From positions 1 to 64,000 of the forward strand of contig JAIBDD010000008.1 in NCBI GenBank assembly GCA_024679565.1: a stretch of 64,000 nucleotides of DNA. The letters are read 5' to 3'. The position numbers were made by a program, and so were the translations under genes. Origin of the DNA: Bacteroidota bacterium (GTDB taxonomy: Bacteria > Bacteroidota > Bacteroidia > NS11-12g > UBA9320). Each line of letters starts with the position of its first letter. Position 1 is the first letter of the stretch. A model generated the notes under the pieces. The model had not been told where the DNA came from, did not search any database, and saw nothing but the letters and a program-made list of their open reading frames with translations. Below, piece after piece: positions 1 to 8,728 of the stretch.

Positions 1-114
1 ACTCGAACAACGACATTTAATTAAACTAAGAACAATGCAAAAAAGAAGAAAGCAACACCTGTTGCAAAGATTAAATTTATGACTTAATTTTCACTATCTC
101 TGGTAAACATTAGT

Positions 115-1725
115 TTGAAGACTTACAAACCCGGCTTATTCCCAGGAACTTATATAGACACAGTGGTTGCCGTATCTGGTGGTTACAACTTACTTTTATT
201 GGTAAAAGTAGAAGTGTTGGCAACGGCACCGAGTTGGGTGACAAACACCTTCGATGCGTCTAAATACAAGTACAGTATGAACGCTATTTTACAGTTCAGT
301 ACGGACGACTCTGACGACTCTATTTCAAGTGACGTTAGAGACGTTATTGGAGTGTTTAGAGGCAAAGAATTGGTTGGCAAAGGGGCAATTCAATATATAC
401 CAGGATTACGCAAGTACTTGGCTTTTGTAACGATATATAGTGATTCGGCTGATTCAGATTCTTTGAATTTTAGAATCTGGGATGCAACGCCTGGGGTGCA
501 TTATTTAGCCAAGGAAACGACGATATTTAAAAATAACACCCTACTGGGTCAATCACAATCCCCATATATTTTACATACTAATGGGGTGTATCAAACATTG
601 CGCTTTAACAAAGGATGGAACTGGTTTAGCTTATATGTCAACACGAATACAAGTGCACCAGATGACTTATTCTTAGACTTGTCTAAAGATTCAATGACGG
701 TCATTAAAAATCGGGATAACTACGCTCAATACCATACCACAGGCTGGTCGAACGAAATAACAACCTTGGATGAAGGTTTGGGTTATATGATTCATGTACC
801 CCAAAACGACACCATCGAAGTGTATGGTACCATTGCGGATAATGGCAGTATTCAAGTGGCTGGAAATGGAGACTGGTCGTGGGTAGGATCTGGAGACGCC
901 TTGGGGTCAACGATTGCATCAAAAATGAAAGACCTGAAACAAAGCGATGGAGACATTATCAAATCACAAACGGAATTTGCGGTGTACGACGCATCATCAA
1001 CAAGTTGGATAGGCAGCTTAAATTATTTAGAGCCAGGAGATGGGTATAAAATCAAAACGAATATTCCTGGAGCGATAAAAACCAAAAAGTTATTTAAAAC
1101 CTTGCCGCCATGGGAAATGGATTACAATGGTTTTGAATACAATATGAACGTAACGGCAGAGTTGGTTAAAAACAACAAGCGAATTGATGATAACCATTGC
1201 CTAATAGGGGCATTTGTTGATGGCAAGTGCCATGGAGTCGGCCAGCCGAAATATTCGGACGTATTGGGACGATTCATTATCTACTTAACGGCTTTTGGTG
1301 ATACATCGAACATTGGTAAATCTATTGAATTGAAACTATATGATACTGACCTCGGTCAAGAGGTAAGTGCGATGCATGCTCCAATCAGCTTTGCAACGGA
1401 TGGAATACTTGGAACTATCGGTGATCCTTTGGAGGTTGATTTGGGTAATGTTAATATCGAAGAACAACAATTGAATACAAACCAAATGTCTTGCTTCCCG
1501 AACCCATTTGATGAATCGTTTACTGTTGCGATCAATGCAAACGGTATGAATTCGAATATTTGGTTAACGGATTTAACAGGACGCAAAGTGCAACAAATTT
1601 ACACTGGAGTATTGCCGGTATCAGGAAGGCTTACTATTCAGACAGAAGACTTAGCCAGTGGTTTATATTTCTGTGTTGCCGTTGTAGACGGGGTTAAAAT
1701 GACTCAAAAAATTGTGAAAGAATAG
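115..1725 (+). CDS. T9SS-sorted surface protein, 5'-truncated
   Basis: The product looks like the C-terminal part of a large secreted Bacteroidota protein. Two related domains lie at about residues 38-150 and 345-455, each starting with a Trp, a Y-x-Y-x-MN motif and an aliphatic-G-x-F strand. Between them are two 'GWNWFSLY / GDWSWVGSG' type segments. The last 80 residues (SCFPNPFDESF to QKIVKE) form a type A T9SS sorting domain. The only start is a TTG right inside a 'PGTYIDTVV' repeat segment, with an in-frame TAA at 85-87 and no signal peptide in the 114 bases upstream. I therefore infer that the 5' end is lost by truncation or frameshift, so the gene is probably a remnant, although a start outside the window in another frame cannot be excluded. 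Confidence 0.6.
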   Translation: MKTYKPGLFPGTYIDTVVAVSGGYNLLLLVKVEVLATAPSWVTNTFDASKYKYSMNAILQFSTDDSDDSISSDVRDVIGVFRGKELVGKGAIQYIPGLRKYLAFVTIYSDSADSDSLNFRIWDATPGVHYLAKETTIFKNNTLLGQSQSPYILHTNGVYQTLRFNKGWNWFSLYVNTNTSAPDDLFLDLSKDSMTVIKNRDNYAQYHTTGWSNEITTLDEGLGYMIHVPQNDTIEVYGTIADNGSIQVAGNGDWSWVGSGDALGSTIASKMKDLKQSDGDIIKSQTEFAVYDASSTSWIGSLNYLEPGDGYKIKTNIPGAIKTKKLFKTLPPWEMDYNGFEYNMNVTAELVKNNKRIDDNHCLIGAFVDGKCHGVGQPKYSDVLGRFIIYLTAFGDTSNIGKSIELKLYDTDLGQEVSAMHAPISFATDGILGTIGDPLEVDLGNVNIEEQQLNTNQMSCFPNPFDESFTVAINANGMNSNIWLTDLTGRKVQQIYTGVLPVSGRLTIQTEDLASGLYFCVAVVDGVKMTQKIVKE

Positions 1726-1731
1726 ATTATT

Positions 1732-1765
1732 AAACCTCTTAGCATAACTGCTGGGAGGTTTTTTT
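1732..1765 (+). terminator. Rho-independent terminator after the T9SS protein
   Basis: AAACCTC (1732-1738) pairs with GAGGTTT (1755-1761), and a T-run follows. It lies between convergent genes and touches the stop codon of the cation exporter, so it ends plus-strand transcription at that junction. Confidence 0.7.
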
Positions 1766-2654
1766 AAGACGGGTCAAAGCAATCTTCATCCACAAGCTCG
1801 ACTTCAATGGTTACATGCTCAAAACCATACTTCTTGACGATTGCCTTTAATTCTTCTTTCACCTTTGCCAACACCAGAAGGGATTCGATAGATTTTAGTT
1901 TTACATGCGTTGAAAACACATGGTGTTCCCCTTCCAACGACCATACATGCGTGTGATGTACGTTTTCTACAAACTTAGTTTTGAGTAAATCTTGTTCAAT
2001 TTCAGTTACATCTATATCTACAGGAGTGCCTTGTAAAAACAGAAACGTAGTTTCTTTTAAGCGCTTAAATACATTCCATACAATGTACAGTGTAATGCAT
2101 AATGAAAGTACAGGATCTAAGTATGGGATATGTTTAAAATGCAACACAACTCCAACAATAAGTATAGCCACCCAGCCCAACACATCTTCAATTAGGTGCC
2201 ACGAAATGACTTTTTCGTTCATGGTTTTGCCACCACTTAATCGCCACGCAGCATAACCATTAACTGCTATTCCTACTAAGGCAAACAAAACCATTCCTTC
2301 TGCATTAGATTCTTCGGGGTTTTGCAGCCGGCCTATCGCTTCATACACGATAAAAACAGAACTGGCAAGAATTACAACGGAGTTAATTGCCGCCCCCAAT
2401 AGCGAGAAACGAGCATAACCAAAGGAGTATTTCTTGTCTGGCTTTTGTTTCGACTTTTTATCTAAATACCACGACAGACCCAGCGACATGCTGTCCCCCA
2501 TGTCGTGCACTGCGTCAGAAATAATGGCGATACTGTTTACATACAACCCTGCGAACACCTCCAAAATGGTAAAACCAAGATTCAGGAAGAAGGCAACCTT
2601 TAGGTTTTTATTTGAATGTTCGTGATGCTGTCCCACAGTAATGAATATCTCCAC
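1764..2654 (-). CDS. CDF-family cation diffusion facilitator (Zn/Co/Cd exporter)
   Basis: The product is an inner-membrane divalent-metal/proton antiporter of the cation diffusion facilitator family. Of 296 residues, the first two thirds form about six membrane segments. The metal site is visible as the HxxxD motif H50-D54 (with D47 nearby) in TM2 and H153-D157 in TM5. The C-terminal cytoplasmic domain has the typical HHTHVW (233-238) and FEHVTIEVE (278-286) strands. A short His-rich stretch (QHHEHS) opens the protein. The length and motifs fit CzcD/ZitB-like members, but the metal specificity cannot be read from the sequence. It stands alone and converges on the upstream surface-protein gene. 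Confidence 0.93.
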   Translation of the reverse strand: MEIFITVGQHHEHSNKNLKVAFFLNLGFTILEVFAGLYVNSIAIISDAVHDMGDSMSLGLSWYLDKKSKQKPDKKYSFGYARFSLLGAAINSVVILASSVFIVYEAIGRLQNPEESNAEGMVLFALVGIAVNGYAAWRLSGGKTMNEKVISWHLIEDVLGWVAILIVGVVLHFKHIPYLDPVLSLCITLYIVWNVFKRLKETTFLFLQGTPVDIDVTEIEQDLLKTKFVENVHHTHVWSLEGEHHVFSTHVKLKSIESLLVLAKVKEELKAIVKKYGFEHVTIEVELVDEDCFDPS

Positions 2655-2861
2655 GAGTATAAATAATTATCGCTACTCCAGTGCCAATTGGGACTAATCA
2701 AGAGAAGGTTTGACGCTTATTTAGAATGATAAAAGGCATTTCGCAAATGTTTATCCCCCTTAAAATCAATTAGATATAAAAAATATTTAAAATTTCATGC
2801 AACCATGAACAACCGTGGAAGACTAACAATGTGAAAGAAACAAATACTTAAAAACACTTTT

Positions 2862-4772
2862 ATGAAGAAATCAATCACACAGCGTTTAGGAATACTAGGT
2901 AAACCTATTCTGCTCTTATTAATGGCGGCTCTATTTTGGCCAGCTCAAGCATCAGCAACACATTGTATTGATACCTTAGATTTTGAATTTTCAATTGACA
3001 ATAACAGTCGAACGGTAAAATTTGAATCTATTGTGTCAAGCGACGCAAAAGCGTTAAAATGGGATTTTGGAGATGGCTCAACCTCGAGTGCAGCAAATGT
3101 TAAACACAAGTTTGACTCAGCGGGCTACCATAAAGTTTGCTTAACGGCATATGGATATGATAGCATTAATAAAACGCGATGTTCAACCACGGTTTGCAAA
3201 CGATTCAAAATTATTGATTGTAATCAATTGAAAGCGGATTTCAGCATTACAACTAGCGATCTTTCTGCAAAATTTGAGGCGAAATCGAATAGTAAAACCG
3301 TAGTATATGGTTGGACCTTTGGTGATAATAACACAGCAAGAGGACAAGCCGTAAAACACACGTATAAAAAAGAAGGCAGTTACAAGGTATGTTTAGTTGC
3401 AAAAGACACAGTAACCGGATGTGTAACGCGCGTTTGTAAGGGTGTTAAAGTGGAAGACCCATGTAACTTAAAAGTTGATTTTGAATGGAAGGCAGATGGC
3501 TTATCCATTAAAGCTGTAGGAAAATCTAATTCTAAAAATGCGGTGTATGGCTGGATTTTTGGAGACGGAAATTCGGACCGTGGAGATGAAGTAAAACACA
3601 CCTATGCGAAAGCAGGTAAATACACACTATGCTTTGTTGCTAAAGACACTGTAACGGGCTGTGTAGCGCGAAAATGTGTGGATATTAAGGTTGAAAAGCC
3701 ATGTCGACTAAAGGCTGACTTTGAGTTCGCACAAGATGGAAACGACTTTAAATTCAGAGCAAAAGCATCTGATACAAATGCCCGTTTTGTATGGAATTTC
3801 GGCGACGGACAAACAGCGACTGGAGCCACAACCAAGCACTCTTACAAAAAGCCAGGAACATACGAAGTGTGTGTTACGGTTTATTCGAAGAACGCCACAA
3901 CTACAAATTCAGGATGTAGGGTTAAAGTATGTAAAAGGGTAGTCGTGAAACGCGATTGTAACTTAAAAGCAGACTTTAAATACAAAACAGACCGAAGAAA
4001 AATCGCAGTTAAAGGCGAGTCTAACGAGTCAGGCGTATTGTACTTCTGGTCGTGGGGCGATGGTACGTCAAGCACAGGTCAAACAGCTAAACACAAATAC
4101 AAAAAAGAAGGTGTTTATGAAGTTTGTTTAATCGTATTCAATCCAAAAACTAAGTGTAAAGTTTGTGTGTGCAAGCGCGTGAAAATTGAAAAGCCATGTA
4201 AGCTAAGAGCGAAAATGAAGTACACGATTAGCGATAATAAGATGAAGTTTAAAGCACGAAGCAATAGCAAAAATGTTGTTTATGGATGGAGTTTTGGTGA
4301 TGGAGATTACCAAAGAGGCAATCCGGTAAGACACGCATATAGCAAGCCAGGAGTTTATAAAGTAATGCTAACGGCTAAAGATACGGTTACGGGTTGTGTT
4401 GTTACAATTAGCAAACGATTGATCATTAATCCAAATGCGCGTCGTAAAACAACGGCTACAATTCCTGGAGTTGGTCAAACGCAGTCGTCTACTACGGCAC
4501 AAACAATGGACGTTCAAAACCTTCAAGCGCCAAATGCAGATTGGTCTGCAATGGCATATCCAGTGCCTGCGAATAGCCAAGTGGACTTTACAGCGGATAA
4601 AAACCTAGCAAGTGTTAAGGTGTTTACCGCAGGAGGAGCTGAGGTTTTATCAACGGACTTAACCACAAATGAAAATCTTGATATCACTTCACTACCTACA
4701 GGCTACTATTTTGCCCATTTAACTGCGGCAGATGGCAGCGTGAAAATTGTCAAGTTCGTAAAAAGCGAATAA
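2862..4772 (+). CDS. Secreted protein with six tandem PKD domains and T9SS sorting domain
   Basis: A signal peptide (1-32, cleavage after ASA) is followed by six PKD domains of about 81 residues, with centres near residues 69, 153, 232, 313, 398 and 478, each marked by a W-x-FGDG-like core. A linker at 525-555 and a C-terminal type A sorting domain (about 555-636, ending KIVKFVKSE) follow. Each repeat carries a recurring set of about four cysteines (C-x-LKADF, VCL, GC, VCK), while repeat 6 has lost two of them. The repeats are rich in lysine. PKD arrays in this phylum are usually adhesive or structural surface proteins exported by T9SS; no catalytic domain is present. A strong terminator follows. 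Confidence 0.85.
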   Translation: MKKSITQRLGILGKPILLLLMAALFWPAQASATHCIDTLDFEFSIDNNSRTVKFESIVSSDAKALKWDFGDGSTSSAANVKHKFDSAGYHKVCLTAYGYDSINKTRCSTTVCKRFKIIDCNQLKADFSITTSDLSAKFEAKSNSKTVVYGWTFGDNNTARGQAVKHTYKKEGSYKVCLVAKDTVTGCVTRVCKGVKVEDPCNLKVDFEWKADGLSIKAVGKSNSKNAVYGWIFGDGNSDRGDEVKHTYAKAGKYTLCFVAKDTVTGCVARKCVDIKVEKPCRLKADFEFAQDGNDFKFRAKASDTNARFVWNFGDGQTATGATTKHSYKKPGTYEVCVTVYSKNATTTNSGCRVKVCKRVVVKRDCNLKADFKYKTDRRKIAVKGESNESGVLYFWSWGDGTSSTGQTAKHKYKKEGVYEVCLIVFNPKTKCKVCVCKRVKIEKPCKLRAKMKYTISDNKMKFKARSNSKNVVYGWSFGDGDYQRGNPVRHAYSKPGVYKVMLTAKDTVTGCVVTISKRLIINPNARRKTTATIPGVGQTQSSTTAQTMDVQNLQAPNADWSAMAYPVPANSQVDFTADKNLASVKVFTAGGAEVLSTDLTTNENLDITSLPTGYYFAHLTAADGSVKIVKFVKSE

Positions 4773-4792
4773 GACCATTTATTTTTCTTGAG

Positions 4793-4821
4793 AAAAGCCC
4801 CGACAATTGTTGGGGCTTTTT
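4793..4821 (+). terminator. Rho-independent terminator after PKD gene
   Basis: AAAAGCCCC (4793-4801) and GGGGCTTTT (4812-4820) form a perfect nine-pair stem with a ten-base loop, and the T-run is part of the 3' arm. It lies 20 bases past the PKD protein stop. Confidence 0.85.
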
Positions 4822-4871
4822 CTGTTAAAACAGAATAATGATCCTACAAACTACTGGCGTTATATTTGAGT

Positions 4872-5996
4872 ATGTCTAAAACATTTTTAAGATTCACCTA
4901 TAGCACAATGCTTGTGCTTTTTTTATTTGTTGTTGGATGTAAAGACGATGATGGTGTTATTAATAATCCAGGCGGCGATGACAATACTAGTTCGTTATAC
5001 TTTCCACCAACTTCTGGCGACACATGGCAAACACACACTCCAGAATCTCTTGGGTGGGACACAAGTAAAATTGATGCGTTATACAACTTTCTAGATGACG
5101 GTAGTACACGTGCTTTTCTAGTTTTGAAAGATGGAAAAATTGTGCTTGAGCATTATGCCGGTAAGGACATTTTGAAGATTAGCGACTTTACCAAAAACTC
5201 CAAATGGTACTGGGCTTCTGCTGGAAAAACACTCACGTCCTTTTTGGTTGGACAGGCGCAAGCGGATGGATATGTAAAACTGGATGACAAGTCGTCTACG
5301 CATATGGGAAAATGGACGTCGATGACCAAGGAACAAGAAGACAAAATTACCATTCGACATCAACTAACTATGAGTAGCGGTTTGGATGATAGTGGAAACG
5401 CAGACTGCACCGATCAAAGTTGTTTAACGTATAAGGCTGATCCTGGTGCACGATGGGCATACCAGAATGCTCCTTACACGCTATTGGATAGTGTAATTCA
5501 AGCGGCAACACAACAGGATTTCGATGACTATTTCAACAAAAGACTTAGAGACCCCATTGGGATGGATGGCGATTGGACGTATTTAGATTATAACCATGTT
5601 TATTTCAGTACCGCAAGGTCAATGGCCCGTTTCGGTATACTAGTTCTAAATGAAGGAAAATGGAATGAAACTGTTTTGCTTGATGACGCTCAATACATAA
5701 AAGACATGGTGAACACATCACAAGACATCAATAAATCGTATGGTTATTTGTGGTGGCTTAATGGCAAATCATCGCACATGCTTCCCGGTTTACAACTAGA
5801 AATAAGGAAACCATTATCCGAAAACGCCCCTAGTGATATGGTTTCAGGCTTAGGTAAAAATGGCCAATTCTTAAACGTGGTTCCTAGTCAAAATTTAATT
5901 GTCATTCGTATGGGCGACAACCCTGATAATGCATTGGTACCAGCTAAGTTTTTAGACGAAATGTGGGAGAAGTTAAACAGGGTTATTAAACCGTAA
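4872..5996 (+). CDS. Serine hydrolase lipoprotein, beta-lactamase/class C PBP fold
   Basis: The product is a 374-residue lipoprotein of the beta-lactamase (AmpC/EstB) superfamily. The track starts at a TTG; I choose ATG 4872, which gives a compact signal peptide ending in the lipobox VVGC. The catalytic SxxK is seen as S-A-G-K (about residue 116-119 from the ATG) and the Y-x-N motif as Y-Q-N (about 197-199). A GLGKNG segment near the C terminus may replace the KTG box. Family members are esterases, peptidases or transpeptidase-like enzymes acting in the periplasm or at the cell surface, and the substrate here is not predictable. It is monocistronic, preceded by a terminator. Confidence 0.85.
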   Translation: MSKTFLRFTYSTMLVLFLFVVGCKDDDGVINNPGGDDNTSSLYFPPTSGDTWQTHTPESLGWDTSKIDALYNFLDDGSTRAFLVLKDGKIVLEHYAGKDILKISDFTKNSKWYWASAGKTLTSFLVGQAQADGYVKLDDKSSTHMGKWTSMTKEQEDKITIRHQLTMSSGLDDSGNADCTDQSCLTYKADPGARWAYQNAPYTLLDSVIQAATQQDFDDYFNKRLRDPIGMDGDWTYLDYNHVYFSTARSMARFGILVLNEGKWNETVLLDDAQYIKDMVNTSQDINKSYGYLWWLNGKSSHMLPGLQLEIRKPLSENAPSDMVSGLGKNGQFLNVVPSQNLIVIRMGDNPDNALVPAKFLDEMWEKLNRVIKP

Positions 5997-6035
5997 AAAC
6001 AAGGTTTACCTCAAAAGACTAGATTTGCGGCAATA

Positions 6036-6740
6036 ATGGACCCAATCCTCAACCCAACGGTATTTGTAGGCAGTTTTGAATGGCGCGAACCGGTTACAAC
6101 GCTTACAGACTTTTTAGTCGCTATAGTGTGCTGGACGGGATATTATTTCTTTTCCAGTGAAAAAGGAAATGCATCACCAAGTTATCCGTGGTTTAAAAAG
6201 TACTTTTTAATTTTCGCCATTGGCATGACCAGCGCTGCCTGGTTAGGACATGGGTTACAAGCCTATGTAACTCCGAATGTTAAGATTATTGGCTGGGCTT
6301 GCGGGGCAACGGGATTGATGTTTTTGCAATTGGGAAGTTTACGACTGATAGAAAAACAGTTACCCCAAAAGGCGAAAAAACTGTTGCCGAAATGGTTTAA
6401 TCTTCAATGGATATTGGCCATTAGTTTGATGTTCTACTTCCTTTCGAGTGGAATAGAAACGGCATTTAAGGTAACTCAAATCAATTCTGTAATAGCACTT
6501 TGGGGGTTTGTACTGCCAATGCAGGTTTTTTCTTACTACAAACTAAAAAACAAGACCAGCAAAATTGTGATCATCGCTTTATTATACAGTGTAATTCCAG
6601 GTGTTGTCTACAGCACTCAGCTGAGCGTCTCAAATTGGTTTAATTATCACGATATTAGTCATGTATTAATGGCCATTTTCATGACTATGATGTTTTTAGG
6701 TTTATACCACCTCACCAAGCCAAACAATACGTTTGAATGA
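6036..6740 (+). CDS. Polytopic membrane protein, possible CREST-type hydrolase fold
   Basis: The 234-residue product has about seven hydrophobic segments and no signal peptide. I do not recognise a named family with certainty; it resembles the uncharacterised DUF6962-type membrane proteins of Bacteroidota. Polar residues sit inside membrane segments: Asp25, Ser66 and His72 in the early helices and an HxxxH motif (H205-D-I-S-H209) in the last helix. This set recalls the CREST superfamily (alkaline ceramidases, PAQR, Per1), in which Ser, Asp and three His bind a metal, but the match is an inference from a few residues. The gene lies 61 bases upstream of a membrane lipid hydroxylase on the same strand, which suggests a lipid-related role. 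Confidence 0.55.
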   Translation: MDPILNPTVFVGSFEWREPVTTLTDFLVAIVCWTGYYFFSSEKGNASPSYPWFKKYFLIFAIGMTSAAWLGHGLQAYVTPNVKIIGWACGATGLMFLQLGSLRLIEKQLPQKAKKLLPKWFNLQWILAISLMFYFLSSGIETAFKVTQINSVIALWGFVLPMQVFSYYKLKNKTSKIVIIALLYSVIPGVVYSTQLSVSNWFNYHDISHVLMAIFMTMMFLGLYHLTKPNNTFE

Positions 6741-6777
6741 TTGTTGTCACATGACACAATTTAAGTGGGCTATTTTG

Positions 6778-6785
6778 TAGCTTTG
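6778..6785 (+). promoter_or_regulatory. Candidate -7 box TAGCTTTG for the sterol desaturase gene
   Basis: The octamer TAGCTTTG matches the Bacteroidota -7 consensus TAnnTTTG and lies 16 bases before the ATG. I could not find a convincing TTTG -33 element at the usual distance, so the call is tentative. Confidence 0.35.
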
Positions 6786-6801
6786 CACAAAGTATAGAAC
6801 A

Positions 6802-8082
6802 ATGACAGCTAAAGGTTGGATCATCTTATTATCGGTTTTGGCAATCTTGATGATTATTGAGAAGATTGTTGCCATCCGAAAAAATGTAAATACCTATTCT
6901 TTCGCAGATTTCATGGCGAACTTGACCTGTGGTATTCTGGAAAGGGTTTTTGCTTTCTTTTGGCTTTATGTATTCTATGTGGCCTCCATGTGGGTGTTTG
7001 ACAACGTTACGCTATGGGAAATTCCTAAAAATCCCTTTACCTGGATTTTGGCCTTATTGGCAACAGACTTTTTAGCGTATTGGCACCACAGATTAAGCCA
7101 CGAAATAAACTTTTTATGGGCGGCCCATATTGTCCACCACCAAAGTGAAGACATAAACATATCTACCGTATTCCGGGTATCGTTTTTTGCTGTAATTAAC
7201 CGTTCGTTTTTCTTTATATGGCTTCCAGTAATCGGTTTTCATCCAGATTTTGCGGCAACAGCAATCTTATTTGTTGGCGCATTTCAGTTTGTTACCCATA
7301 GTCGTGTTGTTGGGAAATTAGGGTTCTTGGAAAAAATATTTTCAACGCCCTCAAACCACCGCGTGCATCATGCAAGAAATGAGAAGTATATCGACCATAA
7401 CTATGGCCATGTCTTTATGATTTGGGACAAAATGTTTGGCACCTATACCCCAGAGGAAGAGGAACCAGATTATGGGATAACCACAGGTTTTGAAAGCGAG
7501 AATGCATACAATTCAAACTTTTTCTATTGGAAAGGTTTATTTAAACGTGCAAGCATGGCATCTAGCTACAAAGACAAAATCAAATTGTTTTTCGCTAAAC
7601 CGGAATGGACGCCAAAAGACGTTGGGCACCTCCCATCACAGTTTAAAACGGACGAAGAAGGAAATCGTTTGACGCACAGCACACCCATATCAAAACCATT
7701 TGGTATGTACTTATTGATCAATACGCTCATGACCTTGGCGCTTTTTATATCACTTTTCGCCATCATTGATGACCCTAAACGTTCGTTGTTCAAGGACCTA
7801 ATAGAAAACAAACAATTACTAGTTCTTGTACTAACAATTTTATTTTCAGTTTTTGTTCACGGTAGATTATTGGACAATAAAACCGGTGGCAAGATTCTCG
7901 ACACGTTAAGGTTAATTCTTTTGGCCGTTGCGTTGCCATTTATTTTTACTGGAACAGAAATAACAGCATGGGTTCAGCCAGCTGCGTGGGCGTTTTCTGC
8001 CATAATGGTTGTGTGGTTATGGCTAAGCAATAAAACGCACCTAAACCAAGCGTTAGGGAAGCTTAAAGCCCAAGGAGTCTAA
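6802..8082 (+). CDS. Sterol desaturase / fatty acid hydroxylase family membrane enzyme
   Basis: The product is an integral membrane di-iron oxygenase. The histidine clusters are complete: HHRLSH (95-100), HIVHH (109-113), H166, HRVHH (186-190) and DHNYG (198-202), the pattern of the FA_hydroxylase family. Hydrophobic helices flank them, and an extra C-terminal block of about four helices (residues 290-426) resembles alkylglycerol monooxygenase-type members. Likely activity is hydroxylation or desaturation of a lipid in the inner membrane; the substrate is unknown. It follows a polytopic membrane gene, and its 3' end overlaps the convergent cyclophilin gene by 30 bases. Confidence 0.88.
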   Translation: MTAKGWIILLSVLAILMIIEKIVAIRKNVNTYSFADFMANLTCGILERVFAFFWLYVFYVASMWVFDNVTLWEIPKNPFTWILALLATDFLAYWHHRLSHEINFLWAAHIVHHQSEDINISTVFRVSFFAVINRSFFFIWLPVIGFHPDFAATAILFVGAFQFVTHSRVVGKLGFLEKIFSTPSNHRVHHARNEKYIDHNYGHVFMIWDKMFGTYTPEEEEPDYGITTGFESENAYNSNFFYWKGLFKRASMASSYKDKIKLFFAKPEWTPKDVGHLPSQFKTDEEGNRLTHSTPISKPFGMYLLINTLMTLALFISLFAIIDDPKRSLFKDLIENKQLLVLVLTILFSVFVHGRLLDNKTGGKILDTLRLILLAVALPFIFTGTEITAWVQPAAWAFSAIMVVWLWLSNKTHLNQALGKLKAQGV

Positions 8083-8664
8083 TAGACTATTTTCTGAATA
8101 ATACTGTACCGACACATCAAGAGGTATGTCCACCTCTGGTTGATCGAGGGAGTTTGTTTTTTCTTTTTCAATTGCCTCTAAAACATCGCCTCCTTTAATA
8201 AGCATACCAAAAATCATATAGTTGCTATCCAATTGAGGTAAGCCCTGTTCTTTGCAAACAATGTAAAACTGACAAGCGTTTGACTGCTTGCCAGGGTTAT
8301 CATCACGACCCATTCCAAGAGCGCCATAGCTATGACCAATACTATCATGAAGTTCTGGGTCCAGTAAAAAAGGGGAGTTTTCGAAATATTGGACTGAGTC
8401 AGGACAACCACCTTGGACAACAAAGTTTCGCACCACACGATTGAAGGTAAATTGATTATAGTGTTTGGCTCTGGCAAGCTCAATAAATTTCTCTTTGTGA
8501 ACAGGTGTTTCGTTGTACAACCAAAAGTGCATGTCACCCAAGCGTGTGGAAACCACACCAATGGGGTAGGTCGTTTCGCTTTTCACATCTGGGCTATCAG
8601 TGTCTTTACACGCGGTTAGCCCTAAAACTACAGACAAAAGCAGGCTTACATAATATCGTTCCAT
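8053..8664 (-). CDS. Cyclophilin-type peptidyl-prolyl isomerase lipoprotein
   Basis: The product catalyses proline cis-trans isomerisation on exported proteins. I start at ATG 8664 (Met8 of the track ORF) because a lipoprotein signal with lipobox LTAC then begins immediately, giving 203 residues. The cyclophilin core is seen as FNRVVRNFVVQGGCPD, GALGMGRDD, SNACQFYIV and YMIFGMLIKGGDVLE. The usual FHR-x-I-x-x-F-M-x-Q-GGD signature is retained with changes (N for H in FHR). The gene's 3' end overlaps the convergent desaturase gene. A second cyclophilin lipoprotein lies at 13976-14659. Confidence 0.9.
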   Translation of the reverse strand: MERYYVSLLLSVVLGLTACKDTDSPDVKSETTYPIGVVSTRLGDMHFWLYNETPVHKEKFIELARAKHYNQFTFNRVVRNFVVQGGCPDSVQYFENSPFLLDPELHDSIGHSYGALGMGRDDNPGKQSNACQFYIVCKEQGLPQLDSNYMIFGMLIKGGDVLEAIEKEKTNSLDQPEVDIPLDVSVQYYSENSLLDSLGFKLP

Positions 8665-8669
8665 AAACA

Positions 8670-8699
8670 CAAAGATTAGCAACATTATCAGGAATCAAA
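8670..8699 (-). promoter_or_regulatory. Candidate promoter for the cyclophilin lipoprotein gene
   Basis: On the minus strand a TTTTG (-33-like, 8696-8699) and AATCTTTG (-7-like, 8670-8677) are separated by 18 bases, close to the Bacteroidota TTTG/TAnnTTTG arrangement with one mismatch. It lies directly upstream of ATG 8664, which supports that start. Confidence 0.4.
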
Positions 8700-8728
8700 A
8701 TAGGAATTGATGTATACTTGGAACCAAA

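Noticed and set aside
2862-4440. Tandem DNA repeats as a CRISPR-like array
   Set aside because: The repeats are about 243 bases, diverged and entirely in frame; they encode PKD domains.
8214-8561. 115-residue ORF inside the cyclophilin gene
   Set aside because: It is an alternative-frame shadow of a conserved cyclophilin.
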